Assembly: GCF_026151205.1 (NCBI RefSeq) | Contig: NC_087076.1 | Span: 18,586,919-18,650,918, forward strand | DNA length: 64,000 nt | DNA from: Bolinopsis microptera | Taxonomy: Eukaryota > Ctenophora > Tentaculata > Lobata > Bolinopsidae | Direction of reading: 5' to 3' | In this document: positions 35,676 through 45,274 of the stretch, piece by piece | Numbering within the stretch: position 1 is the first letter of the stretch | Layout of the letters: each line of letters begins with the position of its first letter | Program-made: the position numbers and the translations under genes | Notes under the pieces: generated by a model | Database searches by the model: none | Told to the model about the DNA's origin: nothing | Seen by the model: only the letters and a program-made list of their open reading frames with translations

Positions 35676-36427
35676 GGGGGGAATGCAACGTCAATTAATG
35701 TCAATTAATGTCAATTAATGTCAATTAATGTCAATTAATGTCAATGTCAGTTTTGCAAAATTTTGGAATACTGACATTAATTGACACGATATTTTTCGAC
35801 CAGAGATTATGTAGTTCTACCATATTTTTAGCACTTTAGAACGTTTATATCATCAATTTATCCACTACTATCACATATGGAAATGTGAAATGTGAAAAAA
35901 ATTCAGATCATTAAACAATAAAACTAAAATAATACGGTTTCCCGAAATTTAATTTTCTTAAATGGGCGTGGCCATCCAAGGGCGTGGTTCTCAACATCAT
36001 CAGAACTTAAAACCCACATTAAACGAAATGCCTTCATGACATTTATATTTGAATAACGAATCTTAAACAGCTAACATTACTCCTTCATACTAAAAAAGCC
36101 GATTCTAGATATTTTACCTGTATAAGAAACCAATAAAATATGGGCGTGGCCGGTGGGGACCGAAGATGGAAGAGTTGGAAGCTGAAATTTTTTTTTGTGG
36201 TCTTTGAACCTAAGGATCAACAGATAAGAACATACTCATAATTATTCAAGGACATTTTGTTTTTTTGAACCGGTCTAACTTACATAGACGTGAATATCTT
36301 GAATATTTATCGAATAATGATAATCTCAAATTTCAAGACATATTAATGTCAATTAATGTCAATTAATGTCAATGTCAGTTTGGGGTTTTTATGGAATACT
36401 GACATTAATTGACGTTGCATTCCCCCC
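35676..36427 (-). mobile_element. 752-bp non-autonomous transposon with 8-bp TSD (copy B)
   Basis: It is the reverse complement of copy A (12193-13003), with shorter 12-bp arrays: about five units at the left end and three at the right. Its own 8-bp target duplication is atattatt (35668-35675 and 36428-36435), distinct from that of copy A, so the two insertions are independent. The interior matches copy A closely, including the block around gggcgtggccatccaagggc. Confidence 0.92.
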
Positions 36428-36805
36428 ATATTATTGTGGGTTTCAGAGAGGAAGTGTCCGGGTTATGGGGGTCATGGACCAAGGAAGGACAGCGATCAGT
36501 ATCAAGAGACAGTAATATGATGACATAACTGGTTTCTTTTAGGCAAGAGTCGAGCTGTCGTTTTTTGTAAGTTCAAGGAAATTACAGAGGCCAATTTTAT
36601 TTGCACGTTGCTGCTTAACATATGAACATTACACATGTGAACAATCAAAACACCGATTTACCAGACCCTGATTTTTCTGTCCCCAGATTATGCATTAAAT
36701 GGGGGTTTAACTGTATATATAATATATAATAAATAATAACTAGAAGTTTATACATCGCTTTATAGCCAAAAAGAACTCAAAATCCAAAGATTCAGTTCAA
36801 GCCAT

Positions 36806-37084
36806 TTAAACCGACTCATGAATATGTACATAAGAACTTAGAATTTTATGAAGTATAATGGTTTTTATGAGAAAGATATTATATGATACTGATATTTTTT
36901 TTAAAAGATGAGTCTTTAGTCTCTTATTAAACAAGACAATATCGGTCAATGTTCTCCACTGATAAGGAAGCTGATTCCATACGGAGGGTCCGCAGTGACT
37001 AAAACTTCTCTCAGTTTTACTATAATTTGAGACAGGAGGAACATTTAGGAGGAAATATATAATGGACCATAAATTAATAACCAT
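36806..37084 (-). pseudogene. LINE reverse transcriptase C-terminal relic
   Basis: The segment SKTERSFSHCGPSVWNQLP followed by a few short helices ending in L-K-T-H-L-L-K is the standard tail of many non-LTR reverse transcriptases (CR1/Jockey types). Only ~90 residues remain and there is no start. It is a 5'-truncated insertion. Confidence 0.7.
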
Positions 37085-37273
37085 AATTTGTAATTTATTT
37101 TAGAGTAATCTTCTCTACATGGTAGATACAAGTTAACAGTAAGAGTTGCGAGGGTCACAACAATGTTCATTGTTCAAGAACTAGAATGAACGATAAATGA
37201 ATATCATGCACATAACTATTATCCACTATTTAAATGTGTAATCATAATGTAATACAATAATTCTAAAGTTATA

Positions 37274-37819
37274 TTATGATTGATTTATTATTTTTTCGTG
37301 AATACACAGAGTAATATCGTCTGCTATAAAGTCCACAGCAGTAGGCCACTTCTCCAATAAGTTCATAGTATCAACCAACTCAAAACCAAACTTGCGATAA
37401 AATGCTGGCATTTGGACTTTATTCCAGTCATCAGGTTTGTGGGTTAGATATAGAGTTGTCAGAAGCATCCGCTTACATGATTTGTTTGACAAAGCTAATT
37501 GTGTTGTGTAGTCCATCAAACGTCGCCCAATTCCTTGCTTTTGTAAATCTTCTCTGACAACCAACATTCCAACTTTCACGGCATCCTCACCTTCAGGACT
37601 CATTGTTACACATCCAATGATACTTCCATTTATTTTAGCAACAAAAAGTTCCCCTTTCTCATGATAAGTTTGGAAGCCTTCATCAGACAAACGATCTTTT
37701 TCTCTTGCCCACATATGTCCTGAATATTTCTTGAAGACTGGGTTGACTAACTTTCTAATAATTTCTCTTTCAGACTCTTTACTTGGTCTAATTATAATGT
37801 CATCACAATTGTTCTCCAT
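37274..37819 (-). CDS. GNAT-family N-acetyltransferase
   Basis: 181 residues from the ATG at 37819; the open frame extends 18 bases upstream but without another ATG. GNAT enzymes transfer acetyl from acetyl-CoA to an amine. The core is visible: GELFVAKINGSIIGCVTM (beta strands 2-3), then VGMLVVREDLQKQGIGRRL, which contains strand 4 and the Q-x-x-G-I-G-R acetyl-CoA pyrophosphate loop (motif A), followed by LLTTLYLTH and a C-terminal FYRKFGFELVDT (motif B). The length is normal for a single-domain member. The substrate cannot be told from sequence. No introns are visible. No linked gene suggests a pathway. Confidence 0.85.
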   Translation of the reverse strand: MENNCDDIIIRPSKESEREIIRKLVNPVFKKYSGHMWAREKDRLSDEGFQTYHEKGELFVAKINGSIIGCVTMSPEGEDAVKVGMLVVREDLQKQGIGRRLMDYTTQLALSNKSCKRMLLTTLYLTHKPDDWNKVQMPAFYRKFGFELVDTMNLLEKWPTAVDFIADDITLCIHEKIINQS

Positions 37820-37837
37820 TCCTTGTGAACTAATCAA

Positions 37838-38490
37838 TGGGCTTAGGAGAAGAATTTAGGGATTAATATAATATATGTAAAATAGCATGTGTGTATGTTG
37901 CCATTTTACTGGCACTACGACACCAATTTAAACATGAATTTCAGCAAAAACCTGGTAAGATATACTATCGAAACGTTTTTGGCTTGGGTCAAATTCTTTT
38001 TTGGCAGTTGACCAGAATGAAGGAATATAAATTTTGTTTTTCTTATTCAAAAATGTCTGCAATGTTTAGAAGCTGAGATAACTAAGTATGAACATAATAT
38101 AAATGAGAGTGGCCTAAAGCCAATTTTCCAGTCTGAATTTCTGGGCCATTAAAAACCTTCTTAGAATACCCCTTCTGTACATCTACATTTTAGTGTACTG
38201 CAAACATTGTGATATACTATACTATTGGAGTGGGGTATATGAGATGCTTGAGAGGCTATTTGAGAGGCTACAGATACTGAGGAATGGGGTCAGGTGAACC
38301 TCTTCTATACCATGCACTTTTCGTTCCCCAGTATACAAATATTTACCTGTATAAGATCAAAAGTAGGATAAGAGTAGCAAAATAGTCATCACCTTTTGAG
38401 ACAGCTTATAAAATAATTAATCCATTGCCTGGAAGGTTTTGAGAAATGTGCAGTGGTGCTAGACTATTGAACATTTGAAGTTCAAGATAA
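37838..38490. other. Intergenic between the GNAT gene and a LINE relic
   Basis: AT-rich; no domain-bearing frame. A direct-repeat-like phrase gagaggctatttgagaggct lies near 38248. Nothing else is seen. Confidence 0.5.
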
Positions 38491-38514
38491 TCAATAATAC
38501 AAACCTGGCACACA

Positions 38515-40031
38515 CAGGTCCTTGCGCTACGTTGTATACTCGAGGAATGCAAGATCGGAAATCGCTCAGCCACAATTGTGTTTGTCGATTTTTCGAAAGC
38601 ATTCGACAGCATTAACCGTGATGCCCTTTTCCACATCCTCTCCCTCTATGGTATCACTGCTCCACTAGTAGATGCTATCAGGCTACTTTATGACTCATTG
38701 TTCTTTCGTGTCCAGACCATCGATGACCTTACTGACTTTTTTAGGACACTTATTGGAGTTCTTCAAGGGAACACTCTAGCACCCTTTCTCTTCAACATCG
38801 TCATTGACTATGTCCTCAGAAGCTGCATGGTCTTACCATCGTGCCTAGGAAAAGTCAAAGAGTGCCTGCGGTCAAAATCACAGACCTTGACTTTGCTGAT
38901 GATTTGGCCTTAATTTCAGACACCATAATAGAGCAAGTCCAACTTCTGCTGACAGACCTTGAAAATGCGGCCTCACAAGTTGGTCTTGCTATGAATGCTT
39001 CTAAGACCGAGTTCATGACCATCAACATCCTTGACACTGTCGACCTACATCCCATCTCAGGCCGCCAGATTAAACAGGTTGATGACTTTAAATACCTTGG
39101 CTCTTTCATTGCGGACAGTAGAAAGGATTTCAACACAAGGAAAGGAATGGCCTGGTCAGCTTGTATTAAACTGTAAAAAGTCTGGTCCTCTGGCATTTCC
39201 GAACAACTGAAAGTCAAGTTCTTTAGAGCCTGTGTCGAACCAGTATTGCTCTATGGATCAGAGACATGGACCATTGTAAACAAGCAGCTCGAGAAGCGCC
39301 TCAACGGATGCTACACCCGTCTTTTGATGAAAGCCAAGAACATCCTGTGGAAGATTTTTTTTTTTATCAAGACACTTATTTTACTTCGGTGTATTCCAAC
39401 AGCCACATTGTTACACAAGTGCAACCAGCCAATTACAGGAAGCCGAAGGATCTTTTTGGCCAGTGACGGTTAAGGTAGTGTGTACCATACTTTCTTCGCC
39501 CGAGACTTTGCTGCAATGTGCAGCTCCTCATTTAACCCTCACACCCGATTTCTCGAGTATTCGGCTGAGTAGACCGGGGGGCTGCATAGACCACTCATGA
39601 TCCTTAGCTGAACGTCGACGACGCTCACCCCACGACCAGGCAGTCAGTGGGATTCGAACTCGCAATCTAACGATTGTAAGACAGGCGTTCTAACCAACTG
39701 CGCTACCTGGCCGTTATGCATTCAACCCTCAAGCAGATCTATGGCAACCTTCCATCTATTGCTTCAGTGGTTGAATATATATATATATATATATGCGTCA
39801 AGGCGTTCCAAATTTGCTGGGCACTGCATGAGAGCTTCTGACCAAGTTATCTCCTCTATACTCCCTTGGCGACTTGCCCAGTCCGGCCGTGGAAGGAGAC
39901 CACTCACCTTCCTGGACGTAGTAGCTCGTGACACTGGGCTCCAGTTGGACGACCTTCAAACTGTTATGTGCGATAGAGACGTGTGGAGGCAGACAGTGAA
40001 TGGGATTTCGATCGAGGATCGACCAAAGTAA
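38515..40031 (+). pseudogene. RTE-like LINE reverse transcriptase relic, interrupted by a SINE
   Basis: In order: TIVFVDFSKAFDSINRDAL (RT motif), GVLQGNTLAPFLFNIVIDYV, then after a frameshift near 38830 ITDLDFADDLALISD (catalytic FADD box), DDFKYLGSF, a stop at ~39174, CVEPVLLYGSETWT, an inserted SINE (39352-39714), and the tail SKFAGHCMRASDQVISSILP with RDTGLQLDDL to 40031. An (AT)10 microsatellite sits at 39775-39794. The LYGSETWT and RFAGHC-type motifs are typical of RTE-like elements. It is clearly dead: at least one frameshift, one stop and two insertions. Confidence 0.85.
39352..39714 (-). mobile_element. tRNA-derived SINE, ~360 bp
   Basis: Read on the minus strand, the 5' end is ggccaggtagcgcagttggt followed by tagaacgcctgtcttacaat, then gagttcgaatccc: an A box, an anticodon-like loop (TAC, valine-like) and a perfect B box of the Pol III internal promoter. 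A ~290-bp tRNA-unrelated body follows, ending in a T/A-rich tail at 39352-39364 (poly-A on the minus strand). It splits the RTE relic cleanly between ...NILW and HPTLKQIYGNL..., proving it is a later insertion. Target duplications are not obvious to me. Confidence 0.88.
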
Positions 40032-40740
40032 AGTAAGTATTTAATATTTGTCATATTCAGAGCAGTTCAACTTTCAAGATATGAAATATGGGTTTAAATT
40101 TTTAAATGACAGTTACATTCTAACAAGCAGTAGCCAATGAGTCTTTATTAACGCCCATCAATCTCAATTGATTCAGTTCTGTAACACGTTGTGTTTTTAA
40201 GATCTTCAGAATCTCATTAATCGCCTGTGATAACTCCTTTCCAACTCTTAAACTATGGTTTAAAACGATTAAATTGCATCACTTGATTTAATTGGATATA
40301 TATACTATTGTTAAAATGACATTTTCACAATTAAGCTGTTGTGAGAGCTAAAATAAATTAGTGTAACTTTTATCATCCGTCAAGGTGCTTAGAGTAGACT
40401 GTTGCTAATTTGAAATATCTCCTTCTCCCAAACAAATGGAAATATGATATTTAATCAACAATGACAAATGATAGCTTTGCTGCTTCTACTTATTTGCATA
40501 GCTGATAGCAACGATATCAAGTGAAGCATTAAGCATTTAAGCAAGCTAGGCAATGCGCGCGAAGCAAAAACGTCAATCAAATATGCTTTCAATTTGAATT
40601 CTCGCATTGCAAATGCATCCTACCATAACTGAAAAAGCGCGCAGAGTTAAACTGATCGTCGACGATCTTATTTTGAAACAAATATATTTGAAACAAATAT
40701 ATTTTGTCGCTATGCGCTACTATGCCGCGCCGCGCATCAA
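40032..40740. other. Intergenic, no gene seen
   Basis: AT-rich with scattered gcgcgc patches. A short phrase near 40270 (ttgcatcacttgatttaatt) resembles repeats at ~9165 and ~9410. Nothing codes. Confidence 0.45.
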
Positions 40741-40749
40741 ACAATGTTT

Positions 40750-41155
40750 CTGTTTTCTATAGCATTGTATCTGTCGTACGTTGTATTGTAAGAATATTAG
40801 TGAAACACGACCGTGAGGGTCACGACGTGATTTCACCTAACCACGTGCTTTCGCGCTACTGCGGGCGCGCTTGTTTCACAAGTATGAAGTAGGGAGGCAG
40901 GCGCGCGCTACTGCAAGCGCAAGGGCTCTAGAAAGAGCAACGACGTGATCGACGTAAGGTTCAATTCTTACGATACAATGGGAGCCGCGTTCACATAGCC
41001 ATGTGCCTACGCGTACTGCGTGACGCGCTTGTTTCACAAGTAGGATAGGACCGCCTCCGGCGGTCGCGCGCTACTGCAAGCGAGAGGGCTCTGGTTAGAG
41101 CAAGGAGCCGCGCACTCGTGCACGGCGGGTCATACAACGTATGCAGTATGACAAA
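40750..41155. repeat. GC-rich palindromic composite repeat with tRNA-like segments
   Basis: It shares blocks with 4790-5057, some inverted: tacgcgtactgcgtgacgcg, ctactgcaagcg, gagggctctggttagagcaa, and the inverse of tacgttgtatgacccgcc at the right end. The segment 40908-40972 can fold like a decayed tRNA: gctctagaaagagc as a D-arm and gtaaggttcaattcttac as a T-arm with a near B box. It may be a SINE head or a tRNA-like fragment; I would not call it a tRNA gene. Confidence 0.6.
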
Positions 41156-41854
41156 TATAGCATGCATAGATTTTTTAATTTAACGAAATTTTAAATATTA
41201 TCAATTATAATCACTTTTCAATACATATTATATATATGTCATTTAGTTCTTTTTTGTGTATTTTTAAAAATTGGTCCTTTGCACTTTGATTATTGCATTG
41301 TTATTTTGGTATCAAAATTTTGTCTGACCAAAATTAAATAATTACAATCATGAATCATGTAAAAATGATTTTGAAATATTTGATATCTTAAAAGTTATTG
41401 GCATTTTAATATAAGGGAGAAATTGTTTATATTTCGTCAATTTTGCACATTTTCAATTTTAATAATGCACACTGTACAGGCATTGGAAGACTTTACCCCT
41501 TTGACGCATGTAGATAGTGCACTGGGCCTTTTGAGCTGCCATCCTTCAGCTTCTGTCGAATGGGAAAACAAATTTTAGGAAAACAAATTTAAATTTTGGT
41601 ATTTATTAATAACAATCAAAACATATTATATCATAAAAATAAAGCCGCGCGTTGGTTGACTGCCTCAGTAAGGTGAATAATTTAAGCTTGAAGGTGCCCT
41701 GCGCATTTACAGAACCTTATGCGGCGATCACATATTCATGAGGACCTGTGAGCGCCAAATTTAATTTAAAGTTTCTAGAAATCATACATCACTACGAGTT
41801 ACTCATGCTTTTGTTTGAAATCATCATTTATAATCCAAATTGAGGGAATTAGCC

Positions 41855-42440
41855 TTGTCATACGTTGTATGACCCGCCGCGCACGAGTGCGCGGTTCCCA
41901 TGTCACATGTATCGTAGAAACTCTATAGTGAAACGATAATGGGGGTCACGACGTGGTAAAAAATTAACCGATGCGCGGCTTATATGATTATGTATGGTTT
42001 TTTTGGCCGGGACCAAAAATTCTCTCACAAAGAGAATAAAATGGATTGCTCTTGCTGGGATGATGATTAATCACTCTACACTCGACTGTCACGTGACTTT
42101 TTCAACCCGTTCTCTAGCTGGTCCTGAACGACTATTCGAAACCCTAACCCTCTTATCTGATCCCAACCCTAACTCTAACCCAATCCTTAACAAAAGCATA
42201 TGCTGAAACCCTAACCCTAACGAGAAATTAGACTAACTTCCTTATACGGTCATATCACGTGATCGAGACAGTTTTTCGACAATATCTCGTCAGGGGAGCA
42301 TTTTAACCCTATGTCATGGGGGGTGATTCGGAATCAGCGTCCGAAAATACAACGAATGAAGTTGGTTTTAACTTTCGGGGGCCCTTTTAGAACAATCTTG
42401 AAGATCGACTGTAGAGTGATTTAGCACGCTCGCTCTTGCT
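41855..42440. repeat. Second large copy of the telomere-motif composite repeat
   Basis: It matches 4590-4870: tacgttgtatgacccgccgc, atgattaatcactctacact, gtcacgtgactttttcaacc, then CCCTAA-type motifs at 42143-42215, and tagaacaatcttgaagatcg with a-g-a-c-t-g-t-a-g-a-g-t. The order differs from the first copy, so the repeat is modular. The interstitial CCCTAA motifs are imperfect. Confidence 0.7.
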
Positions 42441-42582
42441 GTGGCACTAAATTTGGTAGGATCTACAGTTTTGTTGGAGAGCAGACCGGCTAGGTCAGTG
42501 ATGTTTTTGGGATGGGAGTTTAATTTTTCCCTAATTGGGAAGTAAAGCAAACAGTCAATTAATACCGGACTTTCGTCCTCAA

Positions 42583-42645
42583 TTATAGGCTTGAGCCCTT
42601 AGCTGAAAAATAAGTAAGTGCACCAACGTTCTTCTCTTGGTACAA

Positions 42646-42702
<57 letters not shown>

Positions 42703-43790
42703 CGGTGGTTCATATCTGCCCCTTTCGATGTAGAGGTTGTCATGCTTGTTTGTTGTTCCAACATCAGGTATTTTGATAATTCGTAGATATGCCTCTGGTT
42801 CGAAATCATGTTTAATTGAATTATAGAATTCTAGTTTTGGCGGGGAGGCCTTGGCAGATTTCCAGGTATTCACGAATTTTTCCCTCATATTATGACTGAT
42901 CTGGGTGGAGAGCTTAGATTTTAGGGAAGATGAGCGGGGGAAGTTGTATTTGGTGAGAAGCTTTGAGATGTTGGTATGAAGGCCCAGCATGATCTGCTCG
43001 TGAAATGCAGCAGAGAGTAGTTCGTTTTCAGTGCTTTCAAGGCAACTACAGTAATCTATCACAAGTTTGCAGGCTTCAAAGAATAGGGGGTGGCACCCGC
43101 TTTCGCCCCAGCAACCTATTATTTGATGCTTTTGAATGTACGGACAAAGACTCAACCACTTGATAAACTTTAGGTGGAATTTTTCATAGTGGTCTTGTGC
43201 AATGTACTTCAGGGTATGCTGGGGGCTGGCTTTGTCATCTATTTTTGAAAGATATCTCATGGTTTTTGAGTGGGGGCATAAGACTTCACAGCCATAAAGC
43301 AGGATTATATTGCCTTTGAGGCCATAGAGAGCACGGAGAGCCTTGGCCCTCAGCTCAGTATTTGCTGCTGTCAATGATCCATTTCTGTAGAATATTATGC
43401 CAAGATAGCAGTAATTTTCGGTGTGGTGGATGGGCTGACCTCCCAATGTGAACGTTTCATAGGACTGCTTTCTTTTGGGAGGGCTGAATATAACAATCTT
43501 AGTTTTTTAAATATTCACTTCAAGGCCCATGGAGTTACAGAAATCAAATAGAATGTTGATATTGACTTGCAAGGCCTTGGGACTTAGAGCAAGAAGGACA
43601 ATATCGTCAGCCCAGAGCAGATGTGATATTAGAACATCAGCAAGAACTGGATAGTCACCAGCAGATTTCAGGAGATATGAAAAGTCATTAATATAGATTT
43701 TAAAAAGGTCTGGTGATAGGGGGTGTCTTTGTATGGTAGTAATTGCAAGATCTTGTTCCTTTGATGAAGAACTGTTTGTCCTTTAAGACA
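42583..43790 (-). pseudogene. LINE reverse transcriptase relic carrying a poly-G tract
   Basis: Read on the minus strand: LSPDLFKIYINDFSYLL, then LISHLLWADDIVLLALSPKA with the catalytic ADD box (~43600), FDFCNSMGLEVNI, a stop (~43510), then GGQPIHHTENYCYLGIIF and a ~280-residue tail. The tail is abruptly ended by a 57-base G run (42646-42702), which translates as polyproline, followed by unrelated residues. The clade is unclear. At least one stop makes it a pseudogene. Confidence 0.8.
42646..42702. repeat. 57-base poly-G run
   Basis: An uninterrupted run of G inside the LINE relic. Long pure G tracts are rare in genomes and troublesome for sequencing; its length may be wrong and it may be a consensus artefact like the end of the window. 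Confidence 0.8.
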
Positions 43791-43965
43791 TGGTAATTCC
43801 TGCCATGGGATTTCTCGAGCAACAAAATGATCATGAGATTAGCGATTTTCAATCACACACCCTGAAGGGCTGAAAATCGAGTCTAAAAATCATCTTCGTC
43901 TACATTTTTTAGCAATCACCATGAAACTTTCAGGATATGTTCTAAGGACCATTTAAAAGATTCAA

Positions 43966-44111
43966 TTCGAACAGAATTTTAAGATAGGCCTTAGAAAATT
44001 TTTAATTCGATTTTGAAAATCTTGGACCTGGAAAAATCGTCAAAAACGAGGTCCAAGATTTTTAAAATTGAATAAAAATTTTTTAAGGCCTATCTTAAAA
44101 TTCTGATCGAA
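43966..44111. repeat. Hairpin MITE, ~146 bp
   Basis: Arms 43966-44031 and 44048-44111 are reverse complements with few changes: the left begins ttcgaacagaattttaagat and the right reads back ttcgatcagaattttaagat. Both contain aatcttggacct at the loop side. It lies just upstream of the LINE at 44463. Confidence 0.85.
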
Positions 44112-44462
44112 CACAATAACAGTGATTATAACATTATGTGGATTTGTGGCCATTGTGACCCTGCCAATTCCTGTCTATACCAGTCCAATAGAAGTGTCAT
44201 CCTACCAAAACAACACCGTTAAGAGTGGCTGGGGTCATTTCTGTCAAAACACTTTTCATAGTGCCATAGTTTTAAAATATTCCCATATGCTAAATATAGA
44301 TTAGATATTAGATACGTATTCCTAACGAAGTTTATTATTGTTCGATTGCTTTCATATTTTAGAAAGTGTGATAACCACTTTGTAGGTACCTACCATTGAT
44401 TTCTATGTATCCTTACCCATGATTAGTCAGTGTACAGTGAATAATAGTCATCATTAATAGGA

Positions 44463-45263
44463 ATGAGCGCTGTTGAAGCTGTTGTTTCCGCACTGAGAAA
44501 TTCAGAAGACGACATAGAGACAACAAGACATTGTCATACGATCTTGAAGATTCTCAAAAATAATACAGGTATATCACAAATGTCCTCATCCGAGGAAATC
44601 ACAAAACACTCCACTTCTCAATCTAGTGTAGCAATTGACGATTCAGAGCTTCACGAGAAATCATCTGCTGCTGCGCAGGAGAGAATTTGTGAGAAGTACA
44701 AGCGTGGAAAGTGTCCTCATGGTCTCAAGGGGAAGAAGAAACATAATGGTCAGATTTGTGAGTTTGAACACCCGAAGTATTGTAACAGATTCTGTCAATA
44801 CGGAAATCAGCACAAGTTTGGTTGCAGTAAAGGTCCAGACTGCAAGTTTCTTCACCCTGTGTTGTGCAAGTTTTCAGTTAAGAATAAACTTTGCACGAAG
44901 TCTGACTGCACTTTTATTCATTTGAAGGGTACCCGCCGTCAGACAAGCAACTCTGCTGTTGGACACAAGAAGGGAAAAGCAGAGAATAAGAAATCCATGC
45001 CATCAAAAGGTGTAACGGCGGCGAATCAGGATTTTTTAGAGTTACGGAGACTGTTGGAAACGATGCAAACCAGGATCGGACTCCTATCAGAAATAGTCGA
45101 CCACCGGTCCAGCCTCCCTCAAACTCAAATGCCCTACCACTACCCCAGACCACCTCCACCTCTTCAGCCAGGAACAGCGCTCCCACTATACCACTACCAG
45201 TACCCGCAGTTCCTACCGCCTCACAGGACACACGTGCCCCTTATTCCTCATGCCTCGTCTTAA
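44463..45263 (+). CDS. LINE ORF1: CCCH zinc-finger RNA-binding (gag-like) protein
   Basis: 266 residues. The middle holds three Cys/His clusters in series: CEKYKRGKCPHG...CEFEH, CNRFCQYG...CSKGPDCKFLH and CKFSVKNKLCTKSDCTFIH, each ending C-x(3)-H as CCCH fingers do. A basic stretch follows, then a short leucine-rich, coiled-coil-like region (FLELRRLLETMQTRIGLLSE) and a P-rich tail. As ORF1 of a LINE it would bind the element's RNA in the ribonucleoprotein particle. ORF2 begins in another frame at or before the end of this one. The frame is intact. Confidence 0.75.
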   Translation: MSAVEAVVSALRNSEDDIETTRHCHTILKILKNNTGISQMSSSEEITKHSTSQSSVAIDDSELHEKSSAAAQERICEKYKRGKCPHGLKGKKKHNGQICEFEHPKYCNRFCQYGNQHKFGCSKGPDCKFLHPVLCKFSVKNKLCTKSDCTFIHLKGTRRQTSNSAVGHKKGKAENKKSMPSKGVTAANQDFLELRRLLETMQTRIGLLSEIVDHRSSLPQTQMPYHYPRPPPPLQPGTALPLYHYQYPQFLPPHRTHVPLIPHASS

Positions 45264-45274
45264 ATGTCCAGTCC

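Noticed and set aside
39655-39714. A tRNA gene on the minus strand
   Set aside because: The A and B boxes are good, but the acceptor stem does not close and the sequence continues into a SINE body with an A-rich tail.
40908-40972. Possible functional tRNA
   Set aside because: D-arm and T-arm pair, but there is no good anticodon arm or acceptor stem and the segment belongs to a dispersed repeat.
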